The notes beneath the pieces were generated by a model. The model saw only the letters and a list, made by a program, of their open reading frames with translations, was not told where the DNA came from and did not search any database. From positions 1-64,000 of the forward strand of contig JAITMR010000045.1 of the NCBI GenBank assembly GCA_031277215.1: a stretch of DNA of 64,000 nt, given 5' to 3'. Below, piece by piece: positions 50,137-61,312 of this stretch. The stretch is from Burkholderiales bacterium (GTDB taxonomy: Bacteria; Pseudomonadota; Gammaproteobacteria; Burkholderiales; Casimicrobiaceae). Numbering within the stretch: position 1 is the stretch's first letter; every line of letters starts with the position of its first letter. A program made the translations under genes and the position numbers.

Positions 50137-51421
50137 AATCGGCCACCTGACAACGACGGTGCTCAATATGATATTCGAACTCGTCGCGGAAATGTTTGAT
50201 AAAGCTGCGCACCGGCATCGCCGCCGCATCGCCCATCGCGCAAATCGTGCGCCCCATGATGTCGTGCGCTATCCGGTCAAGCGCCTCAATGTCACCGGGG
50301 CGGCCTTCGCCGTGTTCAATCCGGTGCATCATGCGCGACAGCCAGCCGGTGCCTTCACGGCACGGCGTACATTGTCCGCACGATTCATCGTGATAAAACT
50401 CGGACAAGCGCGCCAGGCAGCGCACCATGCAGCGCGTTTCATCCATCACGATCACCGCGCCCGACCCCATCATCGAACCGGCTTTGGCAATCGAGTCGTA
50501 ATCGAGATCGGTCTCCATCATGACCGCCCCCGGCACAACCGGCGATGATGAACCACCGGGAATCACCGCTTTCAATTTCCGGCCATCGCGCACACCGCCG
50601 GCCATTTCCAGCAGCTTCGCAAACGGCGCTCCCATCCGAAGTTCGTAATTACCGGGACGCTCAACATCGCCCGAGACTGAAAAAATCTTGGTTCCTCCCG
50701 CGTTGGGACGTCCCAATTCCAAAAACCATTGCCCACCGTTTTTGACAATAAGCGGCACGCAGGCAAACGTTTCAACATTATTGACTGTTGTCGGCTTTCC
50801 GTACAAGCCGACATTGGCCGGAAACGGCGGTTTGTAACGCGACTGCCCTTTTTTGCCTTCGATCGATTCGAGCAGCGCCGTTTCCTCACCGCAGATGTAC
50901 GCACCGAAACCATGATGGTTGAACAGTTCAAATGAAAAATCGCTTCCCAAGATGCGAGAACCGATGAAACCCGCCGCGCGCGCTTCGTCAACCGCTTCCT
51001 CGCAGCGTTCGTAGACTTCCCAGATTTCGCCGTGAATGTAGTTGTAGCCGCGTGCGCAACCCATTACATAAGCGGCAATAACCATTCCCTCGATCACTGC
51101 GTGCGGATTGAAGCGCAGAATATCGCGATCTTTGAAGGTTCCCGGCTCGCCTTCGTCTGCGTTGCAGATCACGTATTTTTCGGGCGCACCGCGTGGCATG
51201 AAGCCCCATTTCATTCCGGTCGGAAAACCTGCCCCGCCCCGTCCGCGCAACACCGACAACTTGATTTCGGCAAGTATCTGTTCAGGCGCAATCCGTTCAC
51301 TCAGAATTTTTTTGAGCGATTCATAACCGCCGCGCGCAACGTAATCCTTGAGCCGCCAGTTATCGCCGGTCAAGCCCGCCAGCAACACGGCATCCGAGCC
51401 GAAATCAAGAAAGGCGCTCAT
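50129..51421 (-). CDS. nuoF: NADH-quinone oxidoreductase subunit F
   Basis: A 430-residue subunit that oxidises NADH, holding FMN and cluster N3. The ATG at 51421 ([20 protein letters not shown]) overlaps the nuoE stop by four bases. The FMN/NADH site [19 protein letters not shown], the acidic [18 protein letters not shown] and the cluster ligands [15 protein letters not shown] are present. The eight-base overlap with nuoG is consistent with coupled translation. Confidence 0.97.
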   Translation of the reverse strand: MSAFLDFGSDAVLLAGLTGDNWRLKDYVARGGYESLKKILSERIAPEQILAEIKLSVLRGRGGAGFPTGMKWGFMPRGAPEKYVICNADEGEPGTFKDRDILRFNPHAVIEGMVIAAYVMGCARGYNYIHGEIWEVYERCEEAVDEARAAGFIGSRILGSDFSFELFNHHGFGAYICGEETALLESIEGKKGQSRYKPPFPANVGLYGKPTTVNNVETFACVPLIVKNGGQWFLELGRPNAGGTKIFSVSGDVERPGNYELRMGAPFAKLLEMAGGVRDGRKLKAVIPGGSSSPVVPGAVMMETDLDYDSIAKAGSMMGSGAVIVMDETRCMVRCLARLSEFYHDESCGQCTPCREGTGWLSRMMHRIEHGEGRPGDIEALDRIAHDIMGRTICAMGDAAAMPVRSFIKHFRDEFEYHIEHRRCQVADYV

Positions 51422-51924
51422 CCGTGACGCTCCTCTTGCGCTGCCTCGACTCGCAATTGCGCCAGCAACGTATCTATTTGCGGCGGCGTTATTTTGCAAC
51501 ACATCCGCTGATGGTTGGCAAGCAACACCGGCGCTTCCTGGCAAGCACCCATGCATTCGCCCTGAAGCAATGTGAACATGTTGTCTTGAGTCGTCTCATT
51601 CCAGCCGATCTTCAACGTTTCCTGCAAATAGCGCCCCGCCTCACCTGCTCCCTGTAGTGCGCACGGCAAGTTGGTGCACAATGTCAGCACATAGCGTCCC
51701 ACCGGCTTCAGATGATACATCGAATAAAACGACGCCACCTCATAGACGGCAACCGGCGACATCTCCAGATAGTCCGCTACTTCGCGCAGCGCTTCGGGCG
51801 ACAACCAGCCGCGCTCCTCCTGCACAATCGTCAGCGCGGCCATCACTGCCGACTGCTGTCGGCCTGCCGGATACTTGGCAATGGCTTTGTCGATCTTCTG
51901 ACTGGCAGTGGTAGAAAGCGGCAT
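51418..51924 (-). CDS. nuoE: NADH-quinone oxidoreductase subunit E
   Basis: A 168-residue subunit with the 2Fe-2S cluster N1a. I choose the ATG at 51924 ([19 protein letters not shown]) because GAGGAG lies seven bases upstream; an ATG at 51939 overlapping nuoD by four bases is also possible. The thioredoxin-like domain shows the ligands in [10 protein letters not shown] and [12 protein letters not shown]. Confidence 0.95.
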   Translation of the reverse strand: MPLSTTASQKIDKAIAKYPAGRQQSAVMAALTIVQEERGWLSPEALREVADYLEMSPVAVYEVASFYSMYHLKPVGRYVLTLCTNLPCALQGAGEAGRYLQETLKIGWNETTQDNMFTLLQGECMGACQEAPVLLANHQRMCCKITPPQIDTLLAQLRVEAAQEERHG

Positions 51925-51935
51925 CGTCGCTCCTC

Positions 51936-53183
51936 TCAACGGTCCACAGAACCGAAAACAATATCGTAAGTACCGATCAGCGCTACCACGTCCGACAACA
52001 TGTGTCCGGGCGCCATCGCCGCCAACATCGACAAATGCACAAAGTCCGGCGTGTGAAGTTTGACGCGGTATGGTTTGTTGCCGCCGTCGGAAATCATATA
52101 AACGCCGAATTCGCCTTTCGGATGTTCCACCGCCGCATACGCTTCACCGGCAGGCACAGGGAAGCCTTCCGTGAACAGCTTGAAATGGTGAATCAGCGCT
52201 TCCATGTCGGCCTTGATTTCGGCGCGTGGCGGGGGCGCAATTTTGCGGTCGCCGGAAATCACCGGGCCGGGATTGGTGCGCAACCAGTTAACACATTGCA
52301 GAACCAACTTCGCCGATTGCCGACACTCTTCCATCCGCACAAGGTAACGGTCGTAGCAATCGCCTCCGGTGCCCGTTGCAACGTCGAAATCGAGCTTATC
52401 GTAAACAGCGTACGGCTGCTTCTTTCGCAAATCCCAGGCAACTCCGGAAGCACGCAACATCGGGCCGGTACAACCCATCGCTATCGCTTGTTCGGAGGAA
52501 ACCACGCCGATGCCAACCGTGCGCTGCTTCCAAATCCGGTTGTCGGTCAAAAGCGTTTCAATATCATCCACTCGCTCCGGCAACTGTTTGGCAAAATCTT
52601 CTATGAAATCGAGAACCGTCCCTTGCCGGTTGGCATTCATCCGCGTCAGTTCTTCGGCGCTACGTAATGACGACTGGTATTGCGGCATCTTGTCGGGAAG
52701 ATCGCGATAAACGCCGCCGGGACGGTAGTAATTGGGGTGCATCCGGGCGCCCGTGGTCGCTTCCAGAATATCGAAACAGGATTCGCGTTCACGAGCGCCG
52801 AACAGGAAAACCGTCATCGCGCCGAGATCCAACGCGCACGTTCCGACCCACAGCATGTGGTTCATGATTCGCGACAGTTCGTCGAACATCACCCGCAAGT
52901 ATTGCGCACGTATCGGCACCTCGATCTGCAGCAGCTTTTCAATCGCCAGACAAAGTGCGTGTTCGTTCGCCATCATTGAGCTGTAGTCGAGGCGATCCGC
53001 ATACGGCAACCCTTGCAGATACGTCTTGTGCTCCATCAACTTTTCAGTACCGCGATGCAGCAACCCGATATGCGGATCAGCGCGCACCACCACTTCGCCG
53101 TCCAGTTCCAGGACGAGACGCAACACCCCGTGCGCCGACGGGTGTTGCGGTCCGAAATTGAGTTGGTAATGATGCTCGCTCAT
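51936..53183 (-). CDS. nuoD: NADH-quinone oxidoreductase subunit D
   Basis: A 415-residue subunit that lines the quinone-binding site with NuoB. It starts at ATG 53183 ([20 protein letters not shown]); the longer frame adds six residues overlapping nuoC. The motifs [32 protein letters not shown] and the C-terminal DIVFGSVDR of the 49-kDa/hydrogenase-related family are present. It is encoded apart from nuoC, unlike the fused NuoCD of enterobacteria. Confidence 0.97.
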   Translation of the reverse strand: MSEHHYQLNFGPQHPSAHGVLRLVLELDGEVVVRADPHIGLLHRGTEKLMEHKTYLQGLPYADRLDYSSMMANEHALCLAIEKLLQIEVPIRAQYLRVMFDELSRIMNHMLWVGTCALDLGAMTVFLFGARERESCFDILEATTGARMHPNYYRPGGVYRDLPDKMPQYQSSLRSAEELTRMNANRQGTVLDFIEDFAKQLPERVDDIETLLTDNRIWKQRTVGIGVVSSEQAIAMGCTGPMLRASGVAWDLRKKQPYAVYDKLDFDVATGTGGDCYDRYLVRMEECRQSAKLVLQCVNWLRTNPGPVISGDRKIAPPPRAEIKADMEALIHHFKLFTEGFPVPAGEAYAAVEHPKGEFGVYMISDGGNKPYRVKLHTPDFVHLSMLAAMAPGHMLSDVVALIGTYDIVFGSVDR

Positions 53184-53197
53184 CTCACGTTTTCGGC

Positions 53198-53824
53198 TCA
53201 ACGGGTTTCTGCGGAAGGCAATGGCGTCGGTGTGCTGTCGCCGTAATGCGGTTCACGAACAATGCGCGGCACGTTATCGCGCGGTTCGATGGACACAGGC
53301 TCGTACACCACCTGCTTTTGCTCCGGGTCGTAGCGCATCTCAATATGACCCGACAGCGGAAAATCTTTTCGGAACGGATGACCGGTGAAACCATAATCGG
53401 TAAGAATCCGGCGCAAGTCGGGATGGCCTTCAAAGGCAATACCGTACATGTCAAAACACTCGCGCTCCATCCAGTTCGCTGACGGCCATAACGACACCAG
53501 CGAAGAAACCACCGGCTCCGTTTCACTTTCGACGAAAACACGAACCCGCAACCGCCCGTTGTTCCGAATGGATAGCAAATGATAAACCACCGCAAAACGC
53601 GGCGCATCCGGTTCGCGCCCAGTGAATTCTTCATAGTCAACACCGGCCACGTCGATCAGCGCATCGAACGACAAATCGGGTTCGTCACGCAAACGTTGCA
53701 TCGTTGCGAACAGCTGCGCCATTGGAACTTCCAGCGTCAATTCACGATACGCCTCAACAAGAACAACACTCTCGCCGAAAATTCTGGTGAGCGTCTTTTT
53801 GAGATGTGACAGCGGCAGTCTCAT
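53198..53824 (-). CDS. nuoC: NADH-quinone oxidoreductase subunit C
   Basis: A 208-residue peripheral subunit (30-kDa homologue) of complex [21 protein letters not shown] and the signature [20 protein letters not shown] are present. Its stop is 14 bases before nuoD, and its start overlaps the nuoB stop by four bases. Confidence 0.96.
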   Translation of the reverse strand: MRLPLSHLKKTLTRIFGESVVLVEAYRELTLEVPMAQLFATMQRLRDEPDLSFDALIDVAGVDYEEFTGREPDAPRFAVVYHLLSIRNNGRLRVRVFVESETEPVVSSLVSLWPSANWMERECFDMYGIAFEGHPDLRRILTDYGFTGHPFRKDFPLSGHIEMRYDPEQKQVVYEPVSIEPRDNVPRIVREPHYGDSTPTPLPSAETR

Positions 53825-54351
53825 GAGCGTCTCACCGACCGCGTCCGCCAGATTTTATTCTGTAGTTGCAAGATGCCATAAACCAATGCTTCCGCCGTCG
53901 GCGGGCAACCAGGCACATAAATATCGACCGGCACGATGCGATCACATCCGCGCACCACCGAATAAGAATAGTGATAGTAACCGCCACCATTGGCGCACGA
54001 ACCCATCGAGATCACCCAGCGCGGTTCGGCCATCTGGTCGTAAACTCGCCGCAATGCGGGAACCATTTTATTGCACAGCGTTCCGGCGACGATCATCACG
54101 TCCGATTGACGCGGGCTGGGGCGGAAGATCGTTCCGAAACGGTCAAGGTCGTAACGCGCTGCGCCGGAATTCATCATCTCCATAGCGCAACACGCCAGCC
54201 CGAAGGTCATCGGCCACATCGAGCCATCACGCGCCCAAGCAGCCAGGATGTCCAGCGTCGTCGTCACGAAGCCTTGGGACGTGACGTTTTCGTTCAACGC
54301 GTCGGTAGCGATCCGATGGTCAGGTGTCAGCGAAATCGGTGTCAAAGCCAT
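53821..54351 (-). CDS. nuoB: NADH-quinone oxidoreductase subunit B
   Basis: A 176-residue subunit holding the terminal cluster N2. The start is taken at ATG 54351 ([20 protein letters not shown]); ATGs at 54372 and 54393 would add 7 or 14 residues. The N2 ligands are in [20 protein letters not shown] (tandem cysteines), [20 protein letters not shown] and [15 protein letters not shown]. The first ~25 residues before [10 protein letters not shown] are variable. Confidence 0.95.
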   Translation of the reverse strand: MALTPISLTPDHRIATDALNENVTSQGFVTTTLDILAAWARDGSMWPMTFGLACCAMEMMNSGAARYDLDRFGTIFRPSPRQSDVMIVAGTLCNKMVPALRRVYDQMAEPRWVISMGSCANGGGYYHYSYSVVRGCDRIVPVDIYVPGCPPTAEALVYGILQLQNKIWRTRSVRRS

Positions 54352-54362
54352 GGTGTCCGGCC

Positions 54363-54719
54363 TCAATCCCATTCCAGCGCTTTGCGGCGCCATTCATAGA
54401 CAAGCCCCAAGCCCAACAGGGCAAGAAAAATCAGCATCGCCACAAATCCGGCTATGCCGATTTCCGGCAGCGCCACCGCCCATGGCAACAAAAAGATTAA
54501 TTCGAGATCGAAGAGAATAAAGAGAATCGCTACCAGATAATAGCGAATGTTAAACGGGGAACGGGCGTCTTCCAGCGCGTCGAAACCGCATTCGTAAGGC
54601 AAAACTTTTTCGGGATCGTGACGGGGCGGCGAAAACAACCGATTCAGCCCTATCATTGAAAGGCCGATCAAAAAACCTACAAAGATGATGAGTAAAATCG
54701 GAAGGTAATTTCCTAACAT
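54363..54719 (-). CDS. nuoA: NADH-quinone oxidoreductase subunit A
   Basis: A 118-residue membrane subunit with three helices and the first gene of the nuo operon. [20 protein letters not shown] includes the conserved Cys in the loop near the quinone entrance, and [20 protein letters not shown] is helix 2. The upstream leader (about 150 bases) contains a 9-bp hairpin and an extended -10 promoter candidate. Confidence 0.97.
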   Translation of the reverse strand: MLGNYLPILLIIFVGFLIGLSMIGLNRLFSPPRHDPEKVLPYECGFDALEDARSPFNIRYYLVAILFILFDLELIFLLPWAVALPEIGIAGFVAMLIFLALLGLGLVYEWRRKALEWD

Positions 54720-54749
54720 GTCACATCTTTCTAGACTGCATCTCTCAAC

Positions 54750-54804
54750 CTGTTCACGGCTTCACATCAGCATCTTCAGACGTTCAGCAATGCGTCGTGA
54801 ACAG
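54750..54804 (-). promoter_or_regulatory. Hairpin in the nuo leader
   Basis: A perfect inverted repeat, CTGTTCACG (54750-54758) and CGTGAACAG (54796-54804), with a 37-base loop lies between the likely nuo promoter and nuoA. It could be an operator for a dimeric regulator binding the two arms, or an RNA structure in the 5' leader. Neither is proven. Confidence 0.4.
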
Positions 54805-54876
54805 ACTTTTGGTTGCTCGTCTCTACCGAGCTTGCAACCCAAGACATCTCCTCTATAGCCCCCGATTGCTCCCACG

Positions 54877-54885
54877 ATCATACCA
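54877..54885 (-). promoter_or_regulatory. Candidate extended -10 promoter of the nuo operon
   Basis: On the minus strand the sequence TGGTATGAT combines a TGn extension with a TATGAT -10 hexamer, about 160 bases before the nuoA start. No good -35 hexamer is found at the right distance, which is tolerated in extended -10 promoters. Confidence 0.4.
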
Positions 54886-55060
54886 CCGAATTTGAAAAAA
54901 TATAACCATGTTTTAATAGGGGAAATAGCAAGAAAAACTCTTGTTTCCCATGACGGCTATCAGGGTTTTGGACGCCCAGTATCAGAGGCCACGCATCAGG
55001 AACCAGAAAAGCACTATCTCACGCGAAGCTGCGAAGAAAAAGCCTTCCCCTTCTGTTTGC

Positions 55061-55144
55061 CCCCTTTCCCGCTTGCGGGAGGAGGGGCGAGTTGTCAGAG
55101 ATCGTAGCGCCGTAGGCCAGGATGAAGCGTAGCGCAATCCCAGC
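55061..55144. repeat. Dispersed repeat modules upstream of nuoA
   Basis: CCCGCTTGCGGGAGGAGGGG (about 55068-55087) is a weak copy of the CTCCCCTCGCCC module. 55112-55144 is a copy of the palindrome also seen at 25-57, with GTAGGC/CAGGATGAAGCGTAG and ending AATCCCAGC. No gene is supported between 54886 and 55207. Confidence 0.65.
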
Positions 55145-55207
55145 GCCTTGGATTTTGATGATCGTTTGAAGCTGGGGTTTCACCTCGTTTCATCCCCGCC
55201 TACGCTC

Positions 55208-55395
55208 TTATTTTATTTGAGAGAAAATCATTTCAAGCAGCGCAGTAATAACAAAGCAAATAAGCAAGGCTATCACAAATGCGATTGCCGCAAAGAGCTA
55301 CAAGAAACCCAAATAAACACGATCAGCCAATTGAAACAAACGCCGCTCACTATCAAAACCATGATCGCAAGAATATTAAGCGTGTAGACCATCAT
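55208..55395 (-). pseudogene. Possible broken small two-helix membrane protein
   Basis: From ATG 55395 the frame gives MMVYTLNILAIMVLIVSGVC then FNWLIVFIWVS, one hydrophobic helix. A second hydrophobic helix, LFAAIAFVIALLICFVITAL ending LEMIFSQIK, continues directly after it but in a different frame, preceded by a stop. A single frameshift would join them into a protein of about 60 residues. It may be a decayed small membrane gene or chance in an AT-rich spacer. I recognise no family. Confidence 0.3.
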
Positions 55396-55410
55396 CAAGG
55401 CACAAAAAGC

Positions 55411-55588
55411 TTAACCACAAAGAACGCATAGCGTGCAAAGAAAAAAACCGGCGTTCATTGCGAGCGAAGTGAAATCCCGGCCTATAGCGGTAGATTCTGC
55501 GGCTTCGCTTCGCGCAGAATGACGGCGACCCCACCCGAACCCTCTCGATCAAAATAGCTTCGGGGGCAGGCTCTTGAAGGGGAAGGAG
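55411..55588. repeat. Three dispersed repeat modules downstream of lpd
   Basis: 55411-55442 is the inverted copy of the CTATGCGTTCTTTG module at 1421-1452. 55493-55523 is the TTCTGCGGCTTCGC...GCAGAATGACG palindrome. 55541-55588 is the CGATCAAAATAGCTTCGGGG module with GCAGGCTCTTGAAGGGG. They fill the gap before the lpd stop codon. Confidence 0.75.
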
Positions 55589-55597
55589 AAAAACGTC

Positions 55598-57037
55598 TCA
55601 AAAATTCAGCGCCCGTCCATCCAGCGCCAGCGCCGCTTCCTTGACGGTTTCCGTCAGTGTCGGATGTGCGTGGCAGATTCGTGCGATGTCTTCGCTCGAA
55701 GCGCCAAACTCCATTGCGATCACACCTTCCATCACCAACTCTGACGCCATCGGCCCGATGATGTGCAAGCCAAGCACGCGATCCGTTGTTGCGTCAGCCA
55801 ACCACTTGACGAATCCCCGCGTATCGCCGAGCGCTCGTGCGCGGCCATTGGCCATGAACGGGATGCTCCCTGCCCGATACGAAACACCCGCTGCTTTCAA
55901 TTGCTGTTCGGTTTTGCCAACCCAGGCGATTTCTGGAGACGTGTAAATCACATAAGGAATCGTGTTGAAATCGACGTGCGCTTTCTGCCCAGCCAGACGT
56001 TCAGCAACAGCCACACCTTCTTCTTCGGCCTTGTGCGCCAGCATCGGGCCGCGCACCACATCACCAATCGCCCAGACATTGGGAAGATTGGTACGGCAAT
56101 CATCATCGACCGCGATGAAACCCCGCTCGTCGAGCGTCAGACCAACCGCTTCTGCGTTCAACCCGGAAGTGTTCGGAACCCGACCGATGGAAACGATGAG
56201 TTTGTCGAAGGATGATTTTTGTGTGACGCCTTTTGCGTCGGTGTATTCCACCAAAACGTCTTTACCATCGGTTTTAACACTCGTGATGTTTACGCCTGTA
56301 TGAATCATCAGCCCCTGCGCTTTGAACAGCTTGGCCGCCTCTTTGGCAACCGCACTGTCGGCAACACCGAGAAATTCTGGAAGCGCTTCAAGCAGGGTCA
56401 CTTCCGCGCCCAGCCGTCGCCACACCGATCCCATTTCAAGCCCGATCACACCTGCGCCAACCACACCCAGCCGTTTCGGCGTTTCTGTCAATGCCAGCGC
56501 TCCCTCGTTATCGAGAAGTCGTTTGTTGTCAAACGGCGCTCCCGGCAATGCTCGCGGCGACGAACCCGTCGCAACAACGACGTGCGTCGCTGCCAAGGTT
56601 TCTGTTTTTTTATCTGCGCCGGCTAACGAAACGTTCAACTGCCAACTGTTTTCTTTCTTTCCCTCAAACGCCGCACGCCCATGAAAAAACGTGATCTTGT
56701 TTTTTTTGAACAGGTAAAGAATGCCTTCGTTGGTTTGTTGAACGATCTTCGTTTTACGAGCGATCATTTTCGGAACGTCGATGCTCAGATCTTTTAAGCC
56801 AATGCCGTGCTCGACAAAATGCGTCCGTGCCATCTCGAAATGTTCGGACGATTGCAGCAACGCTTTCGACGGAATACAGCCAACATTGGTACATGTGCCG
56901 CCCGGCGCAGGCTTGCCATCGACGCGCACACCATCATCAATGCACGCCACTTTGAATCCCAGTTGCGCCGCCCGAATTGCCGCAATATAACCGCCCGGCC
57001 CTGCCCCGATTACTGCTACGTCGAATGTGCTCGCCAT
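55598..57037 (-). CDS. lpd: Dihydrolipoyl dehydrogenase (E3)
   Basis: A 479-residue flavoenzyme that reoxidises dihydrolipoyl groups of E2 with NAD+. The FAD site is [20 protein letters not shown]. The redox disulfide is Cys49/Cys54 in [16 protein letters not shown]. The NAD site is [20 protein letters not shown], and the catalytic His-Glu pair lies in CHAHPTLTE near the C-terminus. It is encoded 18 bases after sucB, so it serves the 2-oxoglutarate dehydrogenase complex and possibly other complexes. Confidence 0.97.
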   Translation of the reverse strand: MASTFDVAVIGAGPGGYIAAIRAAQLGFKVACIDDGVRVDGKPAPGGTCTNVGCIPSKALLQSSEHFEMARTHFVEHGIGLKDLSIDVPKMIARKTKIVQQTNEGILYLFKKNKITFFHGRAAFEGKKENSWQLNVSLAGADKKTETLAATHVVVATGSSPRALPGAPFDNKRLLDNEGALALTETPKRLGVVGAGVIGLEMGSVWRRLGAEVTLLEALPEFLGVADSAVAKEAAKLFKAQGLMIHTGVNITSVKTDGKDVLVEYTDAKGVTQKSSFDKLIVSIGRVPNTSGLNAEAVGLTLDERGFIAVDDDCRTNLPNVWAIGDVVRGPMLAHKAEEEGVAVAERLAGQKAHVDFNTIPYVIYTSPEIAWVGKTEQQLKAAGVSYRAGSIPFMANGRARALGDTRGFVKWLADATTDRVLGLHIIGPMASELVMEGVIAMEFGASSEDIARICHAHPTLTETVKEAALALDGRALNF

Positions 57038-57055
57038 CGCTGTTTTATCCTTTCA

Positions 57056-58276
57056 TCAAACGTCCAGCAAGATGCGCGCCGGGTCTTCCAGCGCCTCTTT
57101 GATCGCAACCAGTGACAGCACCGCTTCACGGCCATCGATCAGACGATGGTCGTAAGACAAGGCCAAGTAGTTCATCGGTCGAATGACGATCTGCCCGTTT
57201 TCGACCACGGGACGTTCCTTGGTGGCGTGCACACCAAGAATCGCTGATTGCGGTGGGTTGATGATCGGTGTTGACATCATCGAACCGAAAACGCCGCCGT
57301 TGCTGATCGTGAACGTGCCGCCGGTCAATTCTTCGATGGTCAGCTTGCCTTCCTGAGCGCGCTTGCCGAATTCGCCGATTTGTTTTTCGATCTCGAGAAA
57401 CGATTTTTGATCCGCGTCGCGCAGAACCGGCACGACCAGTCCGCGTGGGCTGCCGACCGCCACGCCAATATCAAAATAACCGTGATACACCACATCGCTG
57501 CCGTCAATGGACGCATTAACGATGGGATATTTTTTTAGCGCATAGACCACCGCCTTGACGAAAAACCCCATGAATCCCAAACGAACGCCATGCACTTTCT
57601 CGAAGCGGTCACGGTATTTGTTGCGCAAATCCATCACCGGTTGCATGTTGACTTCGTTGAACGTGGTCAAAATCGCCGCCGTCGATTGCGATTCCACTAA
57701 GCGTTCTGCAACGCGCTGACGTAGCCGCGACATCGGCACGCGCTGTTCGATGCGACCAGAGTCCGTCGCGCCACTCACAGTCGGAAGGGAGGCCACCGCT
57801 GGCGCAGATGCCTTCGGCGCTTCTGAGGTTTTCGCCACAACAGCAGACATCACATCGGCCTTGGTAATTCTGCCGCCACGCCCGCTGCCTTCGACATCCG
57901 CCGCCGTCAGGTTTTTCTCGTCCATCAATTTGCGAGCAGCGGGTAGCGCCGTCGTTTCGGCTCCGGTTTTGGCTTCTGTTGCCGAAGGAGGTTGCGGTTC
58001 GGGTGCGGCTTCCGCTTTTTTGGCGGGTGCCACTTCCGCCGCTGTATCAAGCACGGCGATCACTTGTCCGGCCTTCACGACAGCACCATCGCTCTCAACG
58101 ATTTCCACCAGAACCCCCGCTCCCGGCGCTGGAAGTTCCAGCACGACTTTATCGGTTTCAAGGTCAATCAGGTTTTCATCACGGCCAACCAGGTCTCCGG
58201 TTTTTTTGTGCCACTGCACCAAAGTTGCTTCGCTGACCGATTCAGGAAGCGGCGGGACTTTGATTTCAATCTTCAT
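57056..58276 (-). CDS. sucB: Dihydrolipoyllysine succinyltransferase (E2 of 2-oxoglutarate dehydrogenase)
   Basis: A 406-residue core enzyme of the 2-oxoglutarate dehydrogenase complex. It has one lipoyl domain (residues 1-76, Lys43 in [15 protein letters not shown]), an Ala/Pro-rich linker, a peripheral subunit-binding domain ([20 protein letters not shown] followed by [10 protein letters not shown]), a second linker and the catalytic domain with [20 protein letters not shown]. One lipoyl domain and the catalytic sequence fit succinyltransferase rather than pyruvate E2. It lies between sucA and lpd. Confidence 0.96.
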   Translation of the reverse strand: MKIEIKVPPLPESVSEATLVQWHKKTGDLVGRDENLIDLETDKVVLELPAPGAGVLVEIVESDGAVVKAGQVIAVLDTAAEVAPAKKAEAAPEPQPPSATEAKTGAETTALPAARKLMDEKNLTAADVEGSGRGGRITKADVMSAVVAKTSEAPKASAPAVASLPTVSGATDSGRIEQRVPMSRLRQRVAERLVESQSTAAILTTFNEVNMQPVMDLRNKYRDRFEKVHGVRLGFMGFFVKAVVYALKKYPIVNASIDGSDVVYHGYFDIGVAVGSPRGLVVPVLRDADQKSFLEIEKQIGEFGKRAQEGKLTIEELTGGTFTISNGGVFGSMMSTPIINPPQSAILGVHATKERPVVENGQIVIRPMNYLALSYDHRLIDGREAVLSLVAIKEALEDPARILLDV

Positions 58277-58410
58277 GAATTATTTTCCTCTGTGCAATAC
58301 GGTGAGTCTTGTCAACCTTTAGACGCGGCGGCCAGCAATAAACGGAGCAGTACAAGCAATGCGGTAAGACGAAGTCAACGATGTGTGAAGGTTGACGCGG
58401 TTCACGGCGC

Positions 58411-61269
58411 CTATCCTTTGATATCCATGCTGCCCGTCCCCAGCGCCGAAGAATCCGCAAAAGCGTCTTCAATGACTTTCTTTTGCTCAGCAGCGTGCTT
58501 GGCCGCATAGCCCACCGCCGGTGATGCGGAAACGGAACGTCCGGCGTAGGCCAGAACGGGCTTGCTGCCGATGTCCTCCCGCAGATACGCCCGAATGCGG
58601 TACCAAGCGCCCTGATTCTGCGGCTCTTCCTGACACCAGACGACTTCCGCCGCCTTCGTGTAGCGGGCGATCTCCGCCTTTAAAGCGTCATGCGGGAACG
58701 GGTATTGTTGTTCGAGGCGCACGATGGCCACATCTTCGCGCTGGTGTTCGCGCCGGTAAGCATTAAGCTCGTAATAAATTTTTCCGGAACAGACAACGAC
58801 GCGTTTGACTTTTTTCGGATCGACCTGCGCATCACCGATCACGTTGTGAAATTTTCCATCGGAAAGTTCGCGTAAATCCGACACGGCTTCTTTATGGCGT
58901 AGCAAGCTCTTCGGCGTCATGACGATGAGCGGCTTGCGGTAGGGTCGCATCATCTGGCGGCACAGCAGATGAAATATCTGCGCCGGTGTTGACGGAACAA
59001 CAAACTGCATGTTGTGCTGCGCACACAGTTGCAGGAAACGTTCAGGACGCGCCGAGGAGTGTTCCGGTCCCTGTCCTTCGTAGCCATGCGGCAACAGCAG
59101 CGTCAGCCCGCACAAACGTCCCCATTTTGCTTCACCTGAACTGATGAACTGATCAATGACGACTTGTGCGCCATTGGCAAAATCACCAAACTGCGCTTCC
59201 CAGATCACCATTTGATTGGGGGCTGAGGTTGCATAGCCGTATTCAAAAGCCAACACGGCGTTTTCGGTCAGCACCGAATCAATGATTTCAAATTCCGGTT
59301 GTTTTTCCTTGATGTGTTGCAACGGAATCCATATTCCGGCGTCCCAGCGTTCACGGTTTTGATCGTGCAAGACTGCGTGCCGGTGAGAAAAAGTACCCCG
59401 GCCAACATCTTCTCCCGACAAACGCACTGGAAAACCGCGATCCAGCAACACCGCGTAGCCAAGGTTCTCAGCCATTCCCCAATCGAGTGGCAACGTGCCC
59501 TCGCCCATCGCTCTGCGACTGGCAATGACTTTTTCAACACGCGGATGCAGTTTGAAATTGGCAGGCGCCTCGGTTATCTTCCGCGCCAGCGCTTGCAAAT
59601 GTTCGTAATCGACCCGGGTATCGACGGGTTCGGTCCAGTGTTTCCCCCGATACGGTTCCCAGTCCGCCGGATACGGCGTTTTGTAGTTGGATAAAATCGT
59701 GCTGTTGGTGTGTTCGCCGCGATCAAGCGCTGCACGATACGCTTGAACCATTTTGTCGGCTTCGCCCGCCGCGATAACGCCACCCTGTTCGAGCCGTTCT
59801 GCGTAGAGCTTGCGCGTCCCCGGATGAGCGCTGATCGTTTTGTACATCAACGGCTGTGTCACCATCGGTTCGTCGGCTTCGTTGTGTCCGTGTTTGCGGA
59901 AACACACCAAATCAATGAAAACGTCTTTGTGGAATTTCATCCTGAACGCCAGCGCCAACTCGATGGCAAACAGGCAAATTTCAGGATCGTCACCATTGAC
60001 ATGCAAAATCGGCGCTTCGATCATCTTGGCGATGTCGGTGCAGTACGTCGTTCCGCGAGTGTCGCGTGGATCGGAGGTGGTAAAGCCGATCTGGTTGTTG
60101 ACCACGATATGCACTGTCCCGCCGGTCGTATAACCGCGTGTCTGCGCCATGTTCAACACTTCCTGATTGACGCCCTGACCTATCAGCGCCGCATCGCCGT
60201 GGATCAGTATCGGCAACACCTTGTCGCCCACCAGATCGCCACGTTGACGTTGCTGGGCGCGCACCGAACCTTGAACAACAGGGTTGACGATTTCGAGATG
60301 TGACGGGTTAAACGCCAGAGATAAACGCACCGGCCCGCCAAGTGTGGTGACGTTCGATGAAAAACCTTTGTGGTATTTGACGTCGCCTGCCAGCAAATCA
60401 AGCGACACCTTTCCTTCAAATTCACTGAAAAGTTCGGACGGCATCTTGCCCAACGTGTTGACCAAAATGTTGAGCCGCGAACGGTGCGCCATGCCGACCA
60501 TGATTTCCTGCACTCCCGAAGCGCCCGCTTTTTGAATCAGGTGATCGAGCATCGGCGACAAGCTTTCACCGCCTTCGCCGGAAAACCGCTTCTGCCCAAC
60601 GTAGCGGGTATGCAAATAACGCTCCAGCGTTTCTGCGGCAGTCAGTCGTTCAAGAACAAAGCGCTGCGTTGCCGCGTCAAACACAGGGCGGCCATGCACG
60701 GCTTCGAGTTGTTCGCGCAACCATTCGCGCTGCGCGGTGTTGGTCATGTACATGAATTCGACGCCTATCGTTCTGCAATAGGTGTCTTTCAAAAGCCGGA
60801 GGATGTCTTTGAGTTTGGCGTGTGGCGCCGAATGCAGCGAACCGGTCGCAAACTCGGTCTCCATATCGGCATCGGTAAAGCCGTAAGCTCCCGGGTCAAG
60901 CTCGGGCAACAGTTCCTGTGATTGGCGTTGAAGCGGATCCAGGTTGGCCTGCCGCACACCGAGGATCCGGTAACGGCTGACCAACAACTGCACCGCTGCC
61001 TGCTTGCTGTCGTGAACACCGCCCGCAGGCGCCGCCGCAACCGTTCGTATCGGCGCTTTCGTCAACTGCTCGAAAGCGCGCACAATCGGCGCATGTGGCA
61101 CATCACGAACCCCGCCGCGCAACAGTCCGAAATAATCGTGCCATTCTTCGCTGACTGACGACGGGTCTTCGAGATAACGCTCGTACTGCTCTTCGATAAA
61201 CGGGGCATTGCCTCCGAACAATGCACTGGTGGAAAGACTTTCCTTCATGCTGGTGGAGCTGCTCATCAA
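58411..61269 (-). CDS. sucA: 2-oxoglutarate dehydrogenase E1 component
   Basis: A 952-residue thiamine diphosphate enzyme that decarboxylates 2-oxoglutarate and transfers succinyl to lipoyl-SucB. Early residues (SALFGGNAPFIEEQYERYLE) match the E1 N-terminal helix. The ThDP motif GDAALIGQGVNQEVLN and later GRGTFSHRHAVLHDQ, FEYGYATSAPNQMVIWEAQF and LLPHGYEGQGPEHSSARPER are present. ATGs at 61269, 61266 and 61248 are all possible starts. 134 bases separate it from sucB; gltA lies just upstream on the same strand. Confidence 0.96.
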   Translation of the reverse strand: MMSSSTSMKESLSTSALFGGNAPFIEEQYERYLEDPSSVSEEWHDYFGLLRGGVRDVPHAPIVRAFEQLTKAPIRTVAAAPAGGVHDSKQAAVQLLVSRYRILGVRQANLDPLQRQSQELLPELDPGAYGFTDADMETEFATGSLHSAPHAKLKDILRLLKDTYCRTIGVEFMYMTNTAQREWLREQLEAVHGRPVFDAATQRFVLERLTAAETLERYLHTRYVGQKRFSGEGGESLSPMLDHLIQKAGASGVQEIMVGMAHRSRLNILVNTLGKMPSELFSEFEGKVSLDLLAGDVKYHKGFSSNVTTLGGPVRLSLAFNPSHLEIVNPVVQGSVRAQQRQRGDLVGDKVLPILIHGDAALIGQGVNQEVLNMAQTRGYTTGGTVHIVVNNQIGFTTSDPRDTRGTTYCTDIAKMIEAPILHVNGDDPEICLFAIELALAFRMKFHKDVFIDLVCFRKHGHNEADEPMVTQPLMYKTISAHPGTRKLYAERLEQGGVIAAGEADKMVQAYRAALDRGEHTNSTILSNYKTPYPADWEPYRGKHWTEPVDTRVDYEHLQALARKITEAPANFKLHPRVEKVIASRRAMGEGTLPLDWGMAENLGYAVLLDRGFPVRLSGEDVGRGTFSHRHAVLHDQNRERWDAGIWIPLQHIKEKQPEFEIIDSVLTENAVLAFEYGYATSAPNQMVIWEAQFGDFANGAQVVIDQFISSGEAKWGRLCGLTLLLPHGYEGQGPEHSSARPERFLQLCAQHNMQFVVPSTPAQIFHLLCRQMMRPYRKPLIVMTPKSLLRHKEAVSDLRELSDGKFHNVIGDAQVDPKKVKRVVVCSGKIYYELNAYRREHQREDVAIVRLEQQYPFPHDALKAEIARYTKAAEVVWCQEEPQNQGAWYRIRAYLREDIGSKPVLAYAGRSVSASPAVGYAAKHAAEQKKVIEDAFADSSALGTGSMDIKG

Positions 61270-61312
61270 TTTTCCCTCATTAGCTCATTGTCCGAAGAAA
61301 CGCCCAGTCTGT

